Of a DNA stretch of 57,107 nucleotides, positions 1-7,825 are shown piece after piece. The stretch is from a virus: the IMG/VR virus record IMGVR_UViG_3300024306_000034, positions 1 to 57,107 of that record. The stretch is one strand, 5' to 3'. Each line of letters opens with the position of its first letter. Position 1 is the first letter of the stretch. A program made the translations under genes and the position numbers. The notes under the pieces were generated by a model. That model searched no databases, had not been told where the DNA came from, and was given only the letters and a program-made list of their open reading frames with translations.

Positions 1-1
1 G

Positions 2-466
2 GCAGTGTCAGTGTTTGACGAGGACTTGGAAAAGTTGGCGCGCGACATGATCGAGACTATGCGCTCCGCGTCCGGCATTGGGTTAGCAGCTAACCAGGTC
101 GGCGACTCGCGCTGCATGGCGGTCGTGGAAGTCCCATATCTACCTGGCGATAAAGTCGCAGAATATTTGGGCAAACCTATCGTGCTCGTCAATCCCGCCG
201 TTGTTGAGACCGATGGCTCGGTGCTCAGCGTTGAGGGATGCCTATCGCTGCCGGATACGCAGGATACGATCCGCAGGTCTAAGACGGTTAAGGTGCGGTA
301 CCAGAATCTTTCTGGAGAACACTTAGAGATGGATGCTGAAGGACTCATGGCGCTCTGTCTGCAGCACGAAATTGACCACCTGAATGGTAAAACATTGATA
401 GAGAAGGCATCGCGGATTAGAAAAGACATGATGATTCGGCGCCTTAAGAAAACAGGGAATTTGTGA
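2..466 (+). CDS. def: Peptide deformylase (5'-truncated by window edge)
   Basis: Metal-dependent hydrolase that removes the N-formyl group from nascent proteins. All three family motifs are visible, counting from the GTG at base 5: GIGLAANQVG (about 24-33), EGCLSLP (77-83, Cys metal ligand) and HEIDH (121-125, two His ligands and the catalytic Glu). The reading frame is open to the left edge, and the usual N-terminal stretch (about 20 residues before the first motif) is short here, so the true start probably lies upstream of the window and the GTG is probably internal. Phage deformylases usually have a short C-terminus, as here. It is followed after 7 bases by the next gene with an AGGA-type ribosome site. 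The function is assigned from motifs, and activity in infection is inferred. Confidence 0.95.
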   Translation, partial: AVSVFDEDLEKLARDMIETMRSASGIGLAANQVGDSRCMAVVEVPYLPGDKVAEYLGKPIVLVNPAVVETDGSVLSVEGCLSLPDTQDTIRRSKTVKVRYQNLSGEHLEMDAEGLMALCLQHEIDHLNGKTLIEKASRIRKDMMIRRLKKTGNL

Positions 467-473
467 GGAAAAC

Positions 474-974
474 ATGAGTTTAGTAGATAAGATCTGGGAT
501 TTTGTAGAAGAATTGATAAAATCTAAGTGCGTCCGATGCGGAAATTCTGTCTCTGGTGGATCTAAAGGATCTAGGTGCTCTGAGTGCCGCGCTAAGTTGA
601 ACCGGGCGCGCCAAACGCCTGGCCACCCAGAGCGTGCGCAAAACAAGGCTCAGCAGGCGATCCGCCGCGAAAAGCACGGCAATGGAACTGCGACCCCGAA
701 GTCTAAAGGTAAGGCAAAATCCAATAAAGAACTTGCGGCTAAGATCCAGCGTGCCGAGAAGAAGACAGGTCAGAAACTCTCCCCTGATCGCAAGAACAAT
801 GGCGAAGGTTACAATTCTAAGAATACCAGGGCCGTGCCAGAAAAGCTTAACCGCGGACGCCATAAAGTAGACGGCAAAAAGCTCCGCGAGTGGAAGAAGC
901 GTCTAGCAAAAACTGGCATAACTGAACAAGAACTTAAAGTACTGCTAAAAGCAAAGCTTGAGGAAAAAGAGTAA
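474..974 (+). CDS. Zinc-ribbon, very basic protein, possibly HNH-like
   Basis: This 166-residue lysine-rich protein is not firmly recognised. Two Cys pairs (CVRC near residue 19 and CSEC near 35) form a likely zinc ribbon near the N-terminus. The middle is low-complexity and basic. The C-terminal third has the pattern SPDR-x-N-x-GY-x-N-T-R-x-VP-x-LNR-x-RH, which recalls the D-x-x-x-GY-x-x-x-N arrangement of phage HNH-like or zinc-finger DNA-binding proteins, but no complete HNH motif is visible. It starts 7 bases after the deformylase gene and its stop overlaps the next start (TAATG). A nucleic-acid-binding role is an inference from charge and zinc ligands. Confidence 0.75.
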   Translation: MSLVDKIWDFVEELIKSKCVRCGNSVSGGSKGSRCSECRAKLNRARQTPGHPERAQNKAQQAIRREKHGNGTATPKSKGKAKSNKELAAKIQRAEKKTGQKLSPDRKNNGEGYNSKNTRAVPEKLNRGRHKVDGKKLREWKKRLAKTGITEQELKVLLKAKLEEKE

Positions 975-1189
975 TGATTTTTCAAGTAATCGCACTTACT
1001 GCCCTAACCATCGGCGTATCCATGATCTCCTACTGGGTAGGTAGAACAGTAGCCATGAATCAGATTAAAAGGTATTTGGAAAAATACTTGATGATTGAGA
1101 GGGTCTCAAATCAAGTATCAAGACCGTCAAAACCTAATTTGTACGTTTTTAACGGCGGTAAAAAATCTGAGGATAGACCGTCTAAATGA
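974..1189 (+). CDS. Small single-pass membrane protein
   Basis: The product has 71 residues, with one hydrophobic segment at about residues 3-23 (IFQVIALTALTIGVSMISYW) followed by a basic cytoplasmic-type tail. Its start overlaps the preceding stop (TAATG) and its own stop overlaps the next ATG (ATGA), so it is translationally coupled on both sides. No family is recognised. Small membrane proteins in phage accessory blocks often act in lysis or superinfection exclusion, but nothing in this sequence distinguishes these. Confidence 0.7.
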   Translation: MIFQVIALTALTIGVSMISYWVGRTVAMNQIKRYLEKYLMIERVSNQVSRPSKPNLYVFNGGKKSEDRPSK

Positions 1190-1458
1190 ATTTTGAGTTT
1201 AAAGTGTTCGCCGCATGGATCGCATCGTTTATCTTTGCGATCCTCCTCTTTCCCAAAGAGCGCGGCCGCGATAGTAGCCTTATATGGCTATTCTTCGTGG
1301 CGCCTTTGGCATTTATCTTATTGCTGGGTTACCGCGTTTCGAGACTGGACGAAGAACCTATAACTGTATCGAACAATGAGTTTATAGTCAAATATAAACT
1401 TTTTATGTCGCTGCACAAGCTTAAGGTCCGCAGCATAAACAAGATGATCCAGCGTTAA
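1186..1458 (+). CDS. Small two-pass membrane protein
   Basis: The product has 90 residues with two hydrophobic segments (about 8-22 and 31-48) separated by a charged turn (FPKERGRDSS), then a basic C-terminal tail. It overlaps the preceding gene by ATGA. It could form a membrane pair with the 71-residue protein encoded just before it. A holin-like role is possible from size and topology, but it is not next to the lytic transglycosylase and no family signature is seen. Confidence 0.7.
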   Translation: MNFEFKVFAAWIASFIFAILLFPKERGRDSSLIWLFFVAPLAFILLLGYRVSRLDEEPITVSNNEFIVKYKLFMSLHKLKVRSINKMIQR

Positions 1459-1505
1459 TTTCCGAATCAAATGATCTATATCCGTAAACCTGCGAGGTAT
1501 AAATC

Positions 1506-1793
1506 ATGCTCACTCAGATTCACTTAAAGCTGATCGAGCTCGACCGCCGGAAAGAAGAAGTAAAGAAGTTCTTCGAAGAATACAAATCTGCCGTAGATGC
1601 ACTGGTCTCACAGCACGGCATCAATCACGCTTTTCAAGATGACCAGGGCATCGTTTATCAATTGGTCGAATTAGACGGCAAATGGGTAAACTTTGAAAAG
1701 TTTGGCGTCGAGCGGACTAAGCGCCCCGGTGAGGCGAGAGGATCCCTCTCCGTCAAGAAGGCCAAAGAACTCGGCTTCAACGTAAAAGAATAA
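1506..1793 (+). CDS. Hypothetical protein, 95 aa
   Basis: This is a small charged protein with a helical N-terminal half (heptad-like LKLIELDRRKEEVKKFFEEY) and a more globular C-terminal half containing QLVELDGKWVNFEKFGVERT. The start is supported by GAGG 8 bases before the ATG. The same bases read GGTATAAATC, so a -10-like element cannot be excluded there. The family is not recognised. Confidence 0.7.
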   Translation: MLTQIHLKLIELDRRKEEVKKFFEEYKSAVDALVSQHGINHAFQDDQGIVYQLVELDGKWVNFEKFGVERTKRPGEARGSLSVKKAKELGFNVKE

Positions 1794-1802
1794 GAGGAAA
1801 AG

Positions 1803-2570
1803 ATGGTTATTCTTAAAGATTCTTACTATGAATCCATGGACCCGATATCGCAGATGGTTGAACCGCTCATTTCGCCTCTGCTAGATGTGGCAGAGATCAT
1901 ACCGCATAAATATGCTATACCATTTTCTCAAATAAGAGATCGTGTTCTTGAGTCGTTTAATCTTCTCAATCATAAAGATTCATCTATTTCACTGCAAAAC
2001 GTATATAACAGTGCATATTTCTCAGCGGCCGAGCTGCTAATCGAGCACACCGACGCAGAGAAACATCTACTGAAACTGGATAATGCGCACCGCGGGTACT
2101 ACAAAGATCTCTGGGACGTCACCATGCCCATGGATAATATATCGTTTGAGTTGACGCAAGCTGATTCTGCAGACTTCGGAGAAGTCATCCTGCATTTCGA
2201 CGATAGCGGTCTAAAGCCAGAAATACTAAAAAATAGATTTTTACTTATTTTTCGAGAAAAAATCAACAAGGCGTACGCTAGCAAAGAGCAAGTAAAGCTA
2301 CTCGTCGATAGCCTATCCTTAAGTCCCAGCCTGGTTAAAGGCAAAACTCACAACGCCGTTTACCGTATCGCGTGCGAGCTTAGCGAACTTATCGATGCAG
2401 ATAAGTGGCGGATTAGATCTACATCTGTGATGGTGGATACCGCAGATGCTATTGTTAGGGTTTTAGAAGCTAAGCAGGGCTGGGGAGAAGATCTTGCAAA
2501 TCTTGTGCATCTTAAAATAATGACCCATAGCAACAGTCCGATTTATACTTTCACAAAGGTAAAAGAATGA
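1803..2570 (+). CDS. Hypothetical protein, 255 aa
   Basis: This is a globular, mostly helical soluble protein without signal peptide, membrane segment or recognisable catalytic motif. It begins after an AGAGGAAAAG ribosome site, and its last codons overlap the next ATG (ATGA). It therefore belongs to the same translationally coupled string (1803-4193) as the sigma-like protein and the dCMP hydroxymethylase. Function unknown. Confidence 0.75.
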   Translation: MVILKDSYYESMDPISQMVEPLISPLLDVAEIIPHKYAIPFSQIRDRVLESFNLLNHKDSSISLQNVYNSAYFSAAELLIEHTDAEKHLLKLDNAHRGYYKDLWDVTMPMDNISFELTQADSADFGEVILHFDDSGLKPEILKNRFLLIFREKINKAYASKEQVKLLVDSLSLSPSLVKGKTHNAVYRIACELSELIDADKWRIRSTSVMVDTADAIVRVLEAKQGWGEDLANLVHLKIMTHSNSPIYTFTKVKE

Positions 2571-3058
2571 ACTACGTTCAAAGCCTTAAGGCAGATATAG
2601 CAAATCTCTCTGTCAAGGTGCTTATGAAAGCAGACCATCGCCACACCTGGACAGGTAGGAATAAGTCAATTCGCTTCGAGACGTGCATAGAAATAGATAC
2701 GCCAAACAAATTCATTGACTCCCTCTTTATAAGGGGTACCATCGACGGCGGCGTCAGTCTTGAAGACACCTACATCCGCGTAGTAGAGAATGCGACTCAG
2801 CGATGCGTAGATTTTCTAAAACATACACCTAAAAAAAGCAAAGTCGCCCAAAAAGGTGCAGAAGATCTGCGCGCCATATACCGAATAATGTGGAAACTAG
2901 CAGCAGACGACGTGATATCCGAAATTATATTGCGCACATGCGACGTGATCGAAAAAGATCCTAAATTCACTGTCAAAGACATGCTTAACGTAGTTAAACT
3001 GCTCAAGGTTCGGGCATCCCAGCACGTATCAAATCTTTTTACCGAGGAACAAAAATGA
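2567..3058 (+). CDS. Hypothetical protein, 163 aa
   Basis: The protein is soluble and of mixed charge, with a C-terminal helical segment (KDMLNVVKLLKVRASQHVSN). ATGA overlaps join it to the genes on both sides. No motif was recognised. Its position immediately before a sigma region-2-like gene is its only contextual clue. Confidence 0.72.
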   Translation: MNYVQSLKADIANLSVKVLMKADHRHTWTGRNKSIRFETCIEIDTPNKFIDSLFIRGTIDGGVSLEDTYIRVVENATQRCVDFLKHTPKKSKVAQKGAEDLRAIYRIMWKLAADDVISEIILRTCDVIEKDPKFTVKDMLNVVKLLKVRASQHVSNLFTEEQK

Positions 3059-3432
3059 GAAAAGTGACCAACGAAGACATTAAAAAATATTACGGCATGG
3101 TTGACCATTACATTCGCAAGTCGGTGGTTAAAAACTGGAACGAAGCATCAATGGTTAAATCCAAACAAAATGTTGCACTAGGCAATTCCGGTCTGACCGT
3201 GGCAGATATCCGCCAGTATCTCCTGATGGAGGTGGTCGTCGGCCTGCAGAAGTATAACCCTGAGTACAGGACGGCAGAAGGCTTGCCTGTCAAAGAGTCA
3301 ACCTTCATATTCCGGCACCTTCAGAATCGCGGCGGCCAGATGATGAAACGCGTCACCAAGCGACGCTCTGGCTACGGGTTCTGGACCGTTCAGATTGAGA
3401 AGGCCTTAGGCGAGACCAAGGAAGAAGCATGA
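3055..3432 (+). CDS. Sigma region-2-like small protein
   Basis: The 125-residue protein carries a segment (about 46-105) that resembles sigma-70 region 2. It has a DIRQYLLMEVVVGLQKYNPE stretch, corresponding to the D(L/I)xQ...GLxxAxxKYDP pattern, followed by a Ser/Thr-Phe segment (ESTFIFRHLQNRGGQMMKR) in the place of the FxTYAxxxIRxxI helix. It lacks regions 3 and 4, so it resembles stripped-down phage late sigma factors such as T4 gp55. ATGA overlaps connect it to neighbours on both sides. Two other proteins in the window have region-4-like helix-turn-helix segments and might supply the missing domain. The sigma role is inferred from pattern similarity only. Confidence 0.5.
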   Translation: MRKVTNEDIKKYYGMVDHYIRKSVVKNWNEASMVKSKQNVALGNSGLTVADIRQYLLMEVVVGLQKYNPEYRTAEGLPVKESTFIFRHLQNRGGQMMKRVTKRRSGYGFWTVQIEKALGETKEEA

Positions 3433-4193
3433 GAACTTACAATAACATACATCAAGCGTATTTAGGCACGATCCAAGATGTCCTAGACAATCCAGATTTT
3501 ATCTGTGCTCCTCGTAGCCAGAGGATACTAGAGAAGACAGACTATTCATTTCGAGTGCGAGTGCCGTCTTCTGAGCCGGTCGTCACAGCCGATCCAGAAA
3601 GAAACCGTATCATAGCAGAGTATACGGCAAAAGAGATGGCCCTATACGATTCCTGCTCAAATTCAGTTGAGGACTTCGCTAAAGCTTCTAAGTTTTGGGA
3701 GAAGATCGCCAACCCAGACGGGACGATCAACTCGGCTTACGGGTATCTGATTTGGAGTAAGAGATCTCAAGGCAACCCTGAGATGGAAAGATGGATAAAC
3801 CCGTACATACATCCAAAACTTACAGATCGCACTCCCTGGGAGTGGGCAAAGCAGACTCTCATTGCCGACAAAGACACACGCCAGGCTGTAATGGCATTCG
3901 CACTACCCGAGCATCGCTGGGCAGGCAACAAAGATCAGGTTTGCACCCTGCACGGGAACTGGCTGATCCGCGATGATTTGCTAAATTTGTCAATCGTTAT
4001 GAGGAGTAACGATTTGTCGAAGGGGCTAGTGTACGATCTGTCGTGGTTCGTGAGCCTAATGGATAAGATGGTTCAAGAGCTAAAACCTACTTACCCAAAC
4101 CTCCACAAGGGAACTTACACGCACACTGCGCACTCAATGCATATCTATGAACGCGATATTCCGCAGATGAAGAAGATGCTGGGACGCAGTTGA
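3429..4193 (+). CDS. Thymidylate-synthase-family enzyme, probable dCMP hydroxymethylase
   Basis: This 254-residue enzyme has the thymidylate-synthase fold signatures: NSAYGYLIWS (101-110), a catalytic Cys172 in QVCTLHGNW, the phosphate-site Arg in MRSNDL (191-196), and HSMHIYERD near the C-terminus. Spacing from Cys172 to Asp195 (23) and to residue 203 (31) matches E. coli ThyA Cys146, Asp169 and Asn177 exactly. Residue 203 is Asp (VYDLSWF), not the uracil-recognising Asn. Asp at this site is the hallmark of T4 gp42 dCMP hydroxymethylase (Cys148/Asp179). The enzyme should use methylene-tetrahydrofolate to make 5-hydroxymethyl-dCMP. Methylation of dCMP is the alternative. It closes an overlapping gene string, and dCMP deaminase lies 5 kb downstream. 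Confidence 0.8.
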   Translation: MRTYNNIHQAYLGTIQDVLDNPDFICAPRSQRILEKTDYSFRVRVPSSEPVVTADPERNRIIAEYTAKEMALYDSCSNSVEDFAKASKFWEKIANPDGTINSAYGYLIWSKRSQGNPEMERWINPYIHPKLTDRTPWEWAKQTLIADKDTRQAVMAFALPEHRWAGNKDQVCTLHGNWLIRDDLLNLSIVMRSNDLSKGLVYDLSWFVSLMDKMVQELKPTYPNLHKGTYTHTAHSMHIYERDIPQMKKMLGRS

Positions 4194-4247
4194 GCTGATT
4201 AACTTGGGTATAAAAAATCAAAGGTTAATCAACGTTTCGGAGAAATC

Positions 4248-4964
4248 ATGAAAAAGATCGCGTCATTTCTAATGTGCATTCCGCTGTTCTTGGGGGCAAA
4301 CGCTGCCGCGGCGACTACTCGCCACGTGGTTCCTAAAGGTGAAAGAACTTTTTATATCACAGGGCAAATCGACCCATCTGCTCTACCTGTAGCAAATGGC
4401 ATCGAAAGGGTGTCTGCTGCAAGTTCAGATCCAATTCATTTAGTTATTAACTCTCCCGGTGGCATGGTGCTTGTGGGTTTTCAGGTAGAGCAGGCGATGG
4501 ATATCGCACGCAGCCGTGGAGTTAAAATTGTGTGTACTGTTGGCGTTATGGCGGCAAGCATGGCTTTTCAGATCCTGTCACACTGCGACGAGCGGTACGC
4601 ACTAAAGAAAACCCTTTTGTTATTTCATCCAGCTCGAGTGATTGTTAGAGATCCGATGACTGCCGACCAAGCACTCATGGTTGGCCACGAACTACGAAAA
4701 GTAGACAAGCGAGCCGACAAAGAAAACACCGAGATGATGGGCGTAAAAGATCCAAAATGGCTTGAGCTGCACAATCGCAACGAAACCCTTTGGGTCGCAG
4801 AGGATCTCGTGGAAGAGACGCCTAAAAAATGGCTCAAGATCGTAGATGAAATTGAAACGCCAGATGGCATTTTTAATCTTGAAACTAGAACTGGTTCTAG
4901 CTCTAATCTAAATGAAAAATCTCAAGAACTTAGAAATCTACCGTGGATCATAGTGAACGACTGA
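4248..4964 (+). CDS. ClpP-like serine protease with Sec signal peptide
   Basis: The N-terminus is a classic signal peptide (MKK, hydrophobic core, ANA-AAA cleavage region near residue 20), followed by a ClpP/crotonase-fold domain. The oxyanion-loop motif NSPGG is at 68-72, the nucleophile Ser104 lies in VMAASMAFQIL (compare ClpP GQAASMA), and His127 lies in TLLLFHPAR (compare ClpP MIHQP). The third residue of the triad, usually Asp, is not obvious. Cytoplasmic ClpP and phage S14/S49 prohead proteases lack signal peptides, so export to the periplasm is the expected location. The start is supported by GGAG 6 bases upstream. A 54-bp gap before it contains GGGTATAAAAAA, a possible -10. The substrate is unknown. 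Confidence 0.8.
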   Translation: MKKIASFLMCIPLFLGANAAAATTRHVVPKGERTFYITGQIDPSALPVANGIERVSAASSDPIHLVINSPGGMVLVGFQVEQAMDIARSRGVKIVCTVGVMAASMAFQILSHCDERYALKKTLLLFHPARVIVRDPMTADQALMVGHELRKVDKRADKENTEMMGVKDPKWLELHNRNETLWVAEDLVEETPKKWLKIVDEIETPDGIFNLETRTGSSSNLNEKSQELRNLPWIIVND

Positions 4965-4965
4965 T

Positions 4966-5262
4966 ATGGTTTCAGAAACGTCTGCAGCTCAATGGTTAGC
5001 AGATCACGTTGGTGCCGATTGGCTTAATGTGACGCGAAAGTCTAATGACGTCGTCGGTACCAACTTTTTAGTAACGCTTAGATTCAATAAAGATTATTGT
5101 CAAAGTCTGATGAAACTACACTGCGATTACTCATCTCATGCAGAGTTGCATCAAACTTTGATAAAACACATATCTCAGATGCGCGACGAATTCTTCCTGC
5201 TTAACATGCACGCTCTTCCCAATGAAGAGGGTGTAGAACTCGAAACTCGGTCAAGGAAATAG
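4966..5262 (+). CDS. Hypothetical protein, 98 aa
   Basis: This is a small soluble protein that begins one base after the ClpP-like gene and ends one base before the GCDxH-family gene. The tight packing supports reality, although no strong ribosome site is seen before its ATG. No motif recognised. Confidence 0.65.
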   Translation: MVSETSAAQWLADHVGADWLNVTRKSNDVVGTNFLVTLRFNKDYCQSLMKLHCDYSSHAELHQTLIKHISQMRDEFFLLNMHALPNEEGVELETRSRK

Positions 5263-5263
5263 C

Positions 5264-5827
5264 ATGGGGTGCGATTCTCACTTCTTTCTAGAAAGAAGAG
5301 TAAATAACGGCCCATGGCACTTAGACCCAGGGCATAAGTTTCTTGAAGATCCTAGGGATGGAGGAGTCCATCCTTTGGAGATACCCTCTCTCTCTGGGAG
5401 AAGTTATTATTTGTTTGGCTTGATTGCAGGAGTCAGGTCCTACGACGTAACTCCTATCGCACAACCTCGTGGCTTGCCCAATGACGTTAGCAAAGAAATC
5501 TTATCTTATTTTACAGATTACAAGCCAGACTTTCACACGCCGACGTACTTAACGCCTAAAGAGCTCGAAAAAGCTTTAAATAAATACTATAAATATATAA
5601 GAAAAGCGCATCCTGAAACTGATGAGCTCTATCTATCCTCGCTAATTGACGCCCCTGCAGAAGACGCTTTTAGATACAACACGCGACTAAGTGATGATTT
5701 CATCAGGATTAACTCGTCAATCATAAAATATATCCGATCCCATCTTGATTGGGAAAAGGTAGAGAATAAATTATTAGGCGCAAAGAACAAAACCGAGTAC
5801 AGAATAATCGTCTGGTTTGATTCGTAA
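5264..5827 (+). CDS. Conserved phage protein of the MGCDxH family
   Basis: The product begins MGCDSHFFLERRVNNGPW, the diagnostic start of a widespread phage/plasmid family (usually MGCDIHxxxExR...W). It continues with the family's internal pattern: a tyrosine/leucine stretch with LFGLIAGVRSYD near residue 50, then an R-G-L-P-x-D-V-S motif. The family's biochemical function is not known to me. The start has AAGGAAAT upstream. The C-terminal two-thirds is helical and charged. Confidence 0.7.
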   Translation: MGCDSHFFLERRVNNGPWHLDPGHKFLEDPRDGGVHPLEIPSLSGRSYYLFGLIAGVRSYDVTPIAQPRGLPNDVSKEILSYFTDYKPDFHTPTYLTPKELEKALNKYYKYIRKAHPETDELYLSSLIDAPAEDAFRYNTRLSDDFIRINSSIIKYIRSHLDWEKVENKLLGAKNKTEYRIIVWFDS

Positions 5828-5842
5828 TTGATGGAGATTTCT

Positions 5843-6247
5843 ATGAGCTCTTCCGATGGGTTTGTGCCTCAGATCGAGTCTATGGACCTTAGATCGCTAT
5901 ATGATCAACTTTTTATCGTAGCAGTCTCAACTGGCGCCAGAGATGATGGACGTCTTTTGGCGAAGACTATCCATGGCCCGTACTCATTCGACGAGATGCT
6001 GGGTGAAGTTGGAAGAATGTGGAACGAATCGCAAGATAACGCGAAAGTGTACATCCTAGAAAAAGATTATAAAAAGAAGCCTAAATGGCTAGACGCCAAA
6101 ACTATTGACTATATTCAGGCAAAATACGTGGATATAATCATGGAGCGCATGATTGGATCAGATGACAAGCCATATACGGTTGTAGCTGGCGTGGTAGAAG
6201 ATCGCGAAACAGAAGAAACAAAACAGCAGGAGAATACTGATGTCTGA
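5843..6247 (+). CDS. Hypothetical protein, 134 aa
   Basis: This is a soluble acidic protein with a basic patch (EKDYKKKPKWLDAK) in the middle. I place the start at the ATG at 5843, because GGAG lies 6 bases upstream of it. An in-frame TTG (5828) and ATG (5831) exist upstream but would put the ribosome site inside the gene. It overlaps the next gene by 8 bases. No family recognised. Confidence 0.7.
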   Translation: MSSSDGFVPQIESMDLRSLYDQLFIVAVSTGARDDGRLLAKTIHGPYSFDEMLGEVGRMWNESQDNAKVYILEKDYKKKPKWLDAKTIDYIQAKYVDIIMERMIGSDDKPYTVVAGVVEDRETEETKQQENTDV

Positions 6248-7046
6248 TTTAATTAAAGAATACGCTGGCGGTATGCCATGCAAAGGTCACGCAGAAGACG
6301 GCGATTCTTTGCTATGGGCCGGTCTCCTTCATGCATCTGGGATGAGGTTGGATGAATCTATTGTCGCATCCCAAACAGATGATGGGCAATTTTTTAGATC
6401 CCCTCTGCGTGCAGAGAACGCTCGCCACGGTTTAGTTGAACTGAATTCATTCAGTCGAGATATGTCAACTGGACTTAATTTGGCCGCCGCTGCGGACTCT
6501 GCGCCATTTAAAGTTATTGATGCGTACGAGGCGTGGATTGATTATATCCGTAAAAATGGATGCAGGGCATGCAAAGACACCGATGGCAGATGCATAATGA
6601 CGCCAGCTAACTTCTGGATGGCTTCGTACGCCGGAGCAGACAACATCCCAGTTGGGTATGAGCTTACAAGATGGTTAAATAAACCCTATTTGCTTGTGGC
6701 GTCTACTTTTAACCCCAAAGGGTTCCAACTTCATCTAGTTGGCGTAAGCATATTCGCCATGGTTTTCCATTATGGTTCGCGAAAAAAGCTCCCTATCTCG
6801 CTGAGATTGGCCTGCGCGATGCTTAAACGACGCCAACCAAAAAACGCTTTCTTCGCATGGCTAGCTGGTGACAACGAGCATGCTAAAAAAATTAATGACG
6901 CTATCAAAGCACACCTAGCGGTCAACGGCCAGGGCGACAGAAGGCACCAGTGGTGCTGGGAGCGCGACGACGCCGAAGAAGCTTGGCGCGATTCTTGCGG
7001 GTGGGATGTAGAGTTTATTGATAATTTACTAAAACTGTCTATATAA
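6240..7046 (+). CDS. Conserved phage protein of unknown function, 268 aa
   Basis: The N-terminal half has the pattern DGQFFRSPLR...NSFSRDMSTG, a Gly/Phe/Ser-rich segment that I have an impression of from other phage proteins, but I cannot name a family. A Cys cluster (GCRACKDTDGRC, about 102-113) could bind a metal, and there is a later HQWCWERDDAEEAW segment rich in Trp and acidic residues. There is no signal peptide or membrane helix. The start has AGGAG 8 bases upstream and overlaps the preceding gene. An enzymatic role is plausible, but no catalytic motif can be assigned. Confidence 0.7.
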   Translation: MSDLIKEYAGGMPCKGHAEDGDSLLWAGLLHASGMRLDESIVASQTDDGQFFRSPLRAENARHGLVELNSFSRDMSTGLNLAAAADSAPFKVIDAYEAWIDYIRKNGCRACKDTDGRCIMTPANFWMASYAGADNIPVGYELTRWLNKPYLLVASTFNPKGFQLHLVGVSIFAMVFHYGSRKKLPISLRLACAMLKRRQPKNAFFAWLAGDNEHAKKINDAIKAHLAVNGQGDRRHQWCWERDDAEEAWRDSCGWDVEFIDNLLKLSI

Positions 7047-7060
7047 CATAGAGTAAACGT

Positions 7061-7825
7061 ATGGTACGCTCAGCGATCGCAGTTGCATTGCTCACCTTTT
7101 CGACAAGCGCCTTCTCTTTTGAAGAGCCAAAATGCTTGTCGAAGAACGTTGATTTCTGGTACGACGTGTACACGAAATTTGATGAAGGTGACGCGCTGAT
7201 ACTGGACGCCGAGTCTCCTGATCTTACCGTAATAAACAAGGCAAAACTGCCGCTGGACGAAAAACAAAGAAAACGGTTTCTCAAAAACCTAAAAAAGTCA
7301 TACGAGAAAGATTCTAAGAAGGTTAGGATCGTGACCGGTATACGGTCTAAGTTTGTAGAGGGTCTCAAGAGGGACGCCAAATACCGCAAAGACGTGGAAC
7401 ACCAGATTAAAAAACTAAATCTGCCAATCGAACTTTCGGCGCTTCCGCATGTTGAGTCTAGCTATAACCCGAGGGCAAGATCTAAGGTGGGCGCAGTCGG
7501 CATGTGGCAAGTCATGCCCGCGACAGCCAGGATGCTGGGATTCAATCCTAAAAATTTGTTCTCGCCCAGCTATAACACTAAAGTAGGTCTAGCCGTCTTG
7601 ATGGACGCCTTTTCTAAGCTCGGATCATGGCCGCTCGCGATAACAGCGTACAATCACGGCGTCAACGGCGTGTCAAAGGCAGTAAAAGAAACCGGCAGCA
7701 CAGATATTTGCACAATAATGTCAGAGTACGATGGTCCCAGGTTTGGAGTATCGAGCAGAAATTTCTACGCGAGCTTTCTTGCCGTTTTGAGAATCCTGAA
7801 GGATGAGGGCGTACTGGATGAGTGA
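7061..7825 (+). CDS. Exported lytic transglycosylase (SLT/MltD-like endolysin)
   Basis: The signal-peptide-like N-terminus (MVRSAIAVALLTFSTSAFS) is followed by a linker helix region and a C-terminal SLT domain. Catalytic Glu132 is in LPHVESSYNPRA, followed by the family motif GAVGMWQVMPATAR (about 144-157) and AYNHG near residue 200. It cleaves peptidoglycan between MurNAc and GlcNAc with anhydro product formation. The exported form and its position among early/accessory genes suggest a lysis enzyme released through the Sec pathway rather than a tail-tip lysin. No typical holin is adjacent. The next gene overlaps its end by 8 bases. Confidence 0.88.
   Translation: MVRSAIAVALLTFSTSAFSFEEPKCLSKNVDFWYDVYTKFDEGDALILDAESPDLTVINKAKLPLDEKQRKRFLKNLKKSYEKDSKKVRIVTGIRSKFVEGLKRDAKYRKDVEHQIKKLNLPIELSALPHVESSYNPRARSKVGAVGMWQVMPATARMLGFNPKNLFSPSYNTKVGLAVLMDAFSKLGSWPLAITAYNHGVNGVSKAVKETGSTDICTIMSEYDGPRFGVSSRNFYASFLAVLRILKDEGVLDE

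Noticed and set aside
1496-1505. GGTATAAATC before the 1506 gene as a promoter
   Set aside because: It lies 0-10 bases before the ATG and its GAGG part serves better as the ribosome site.
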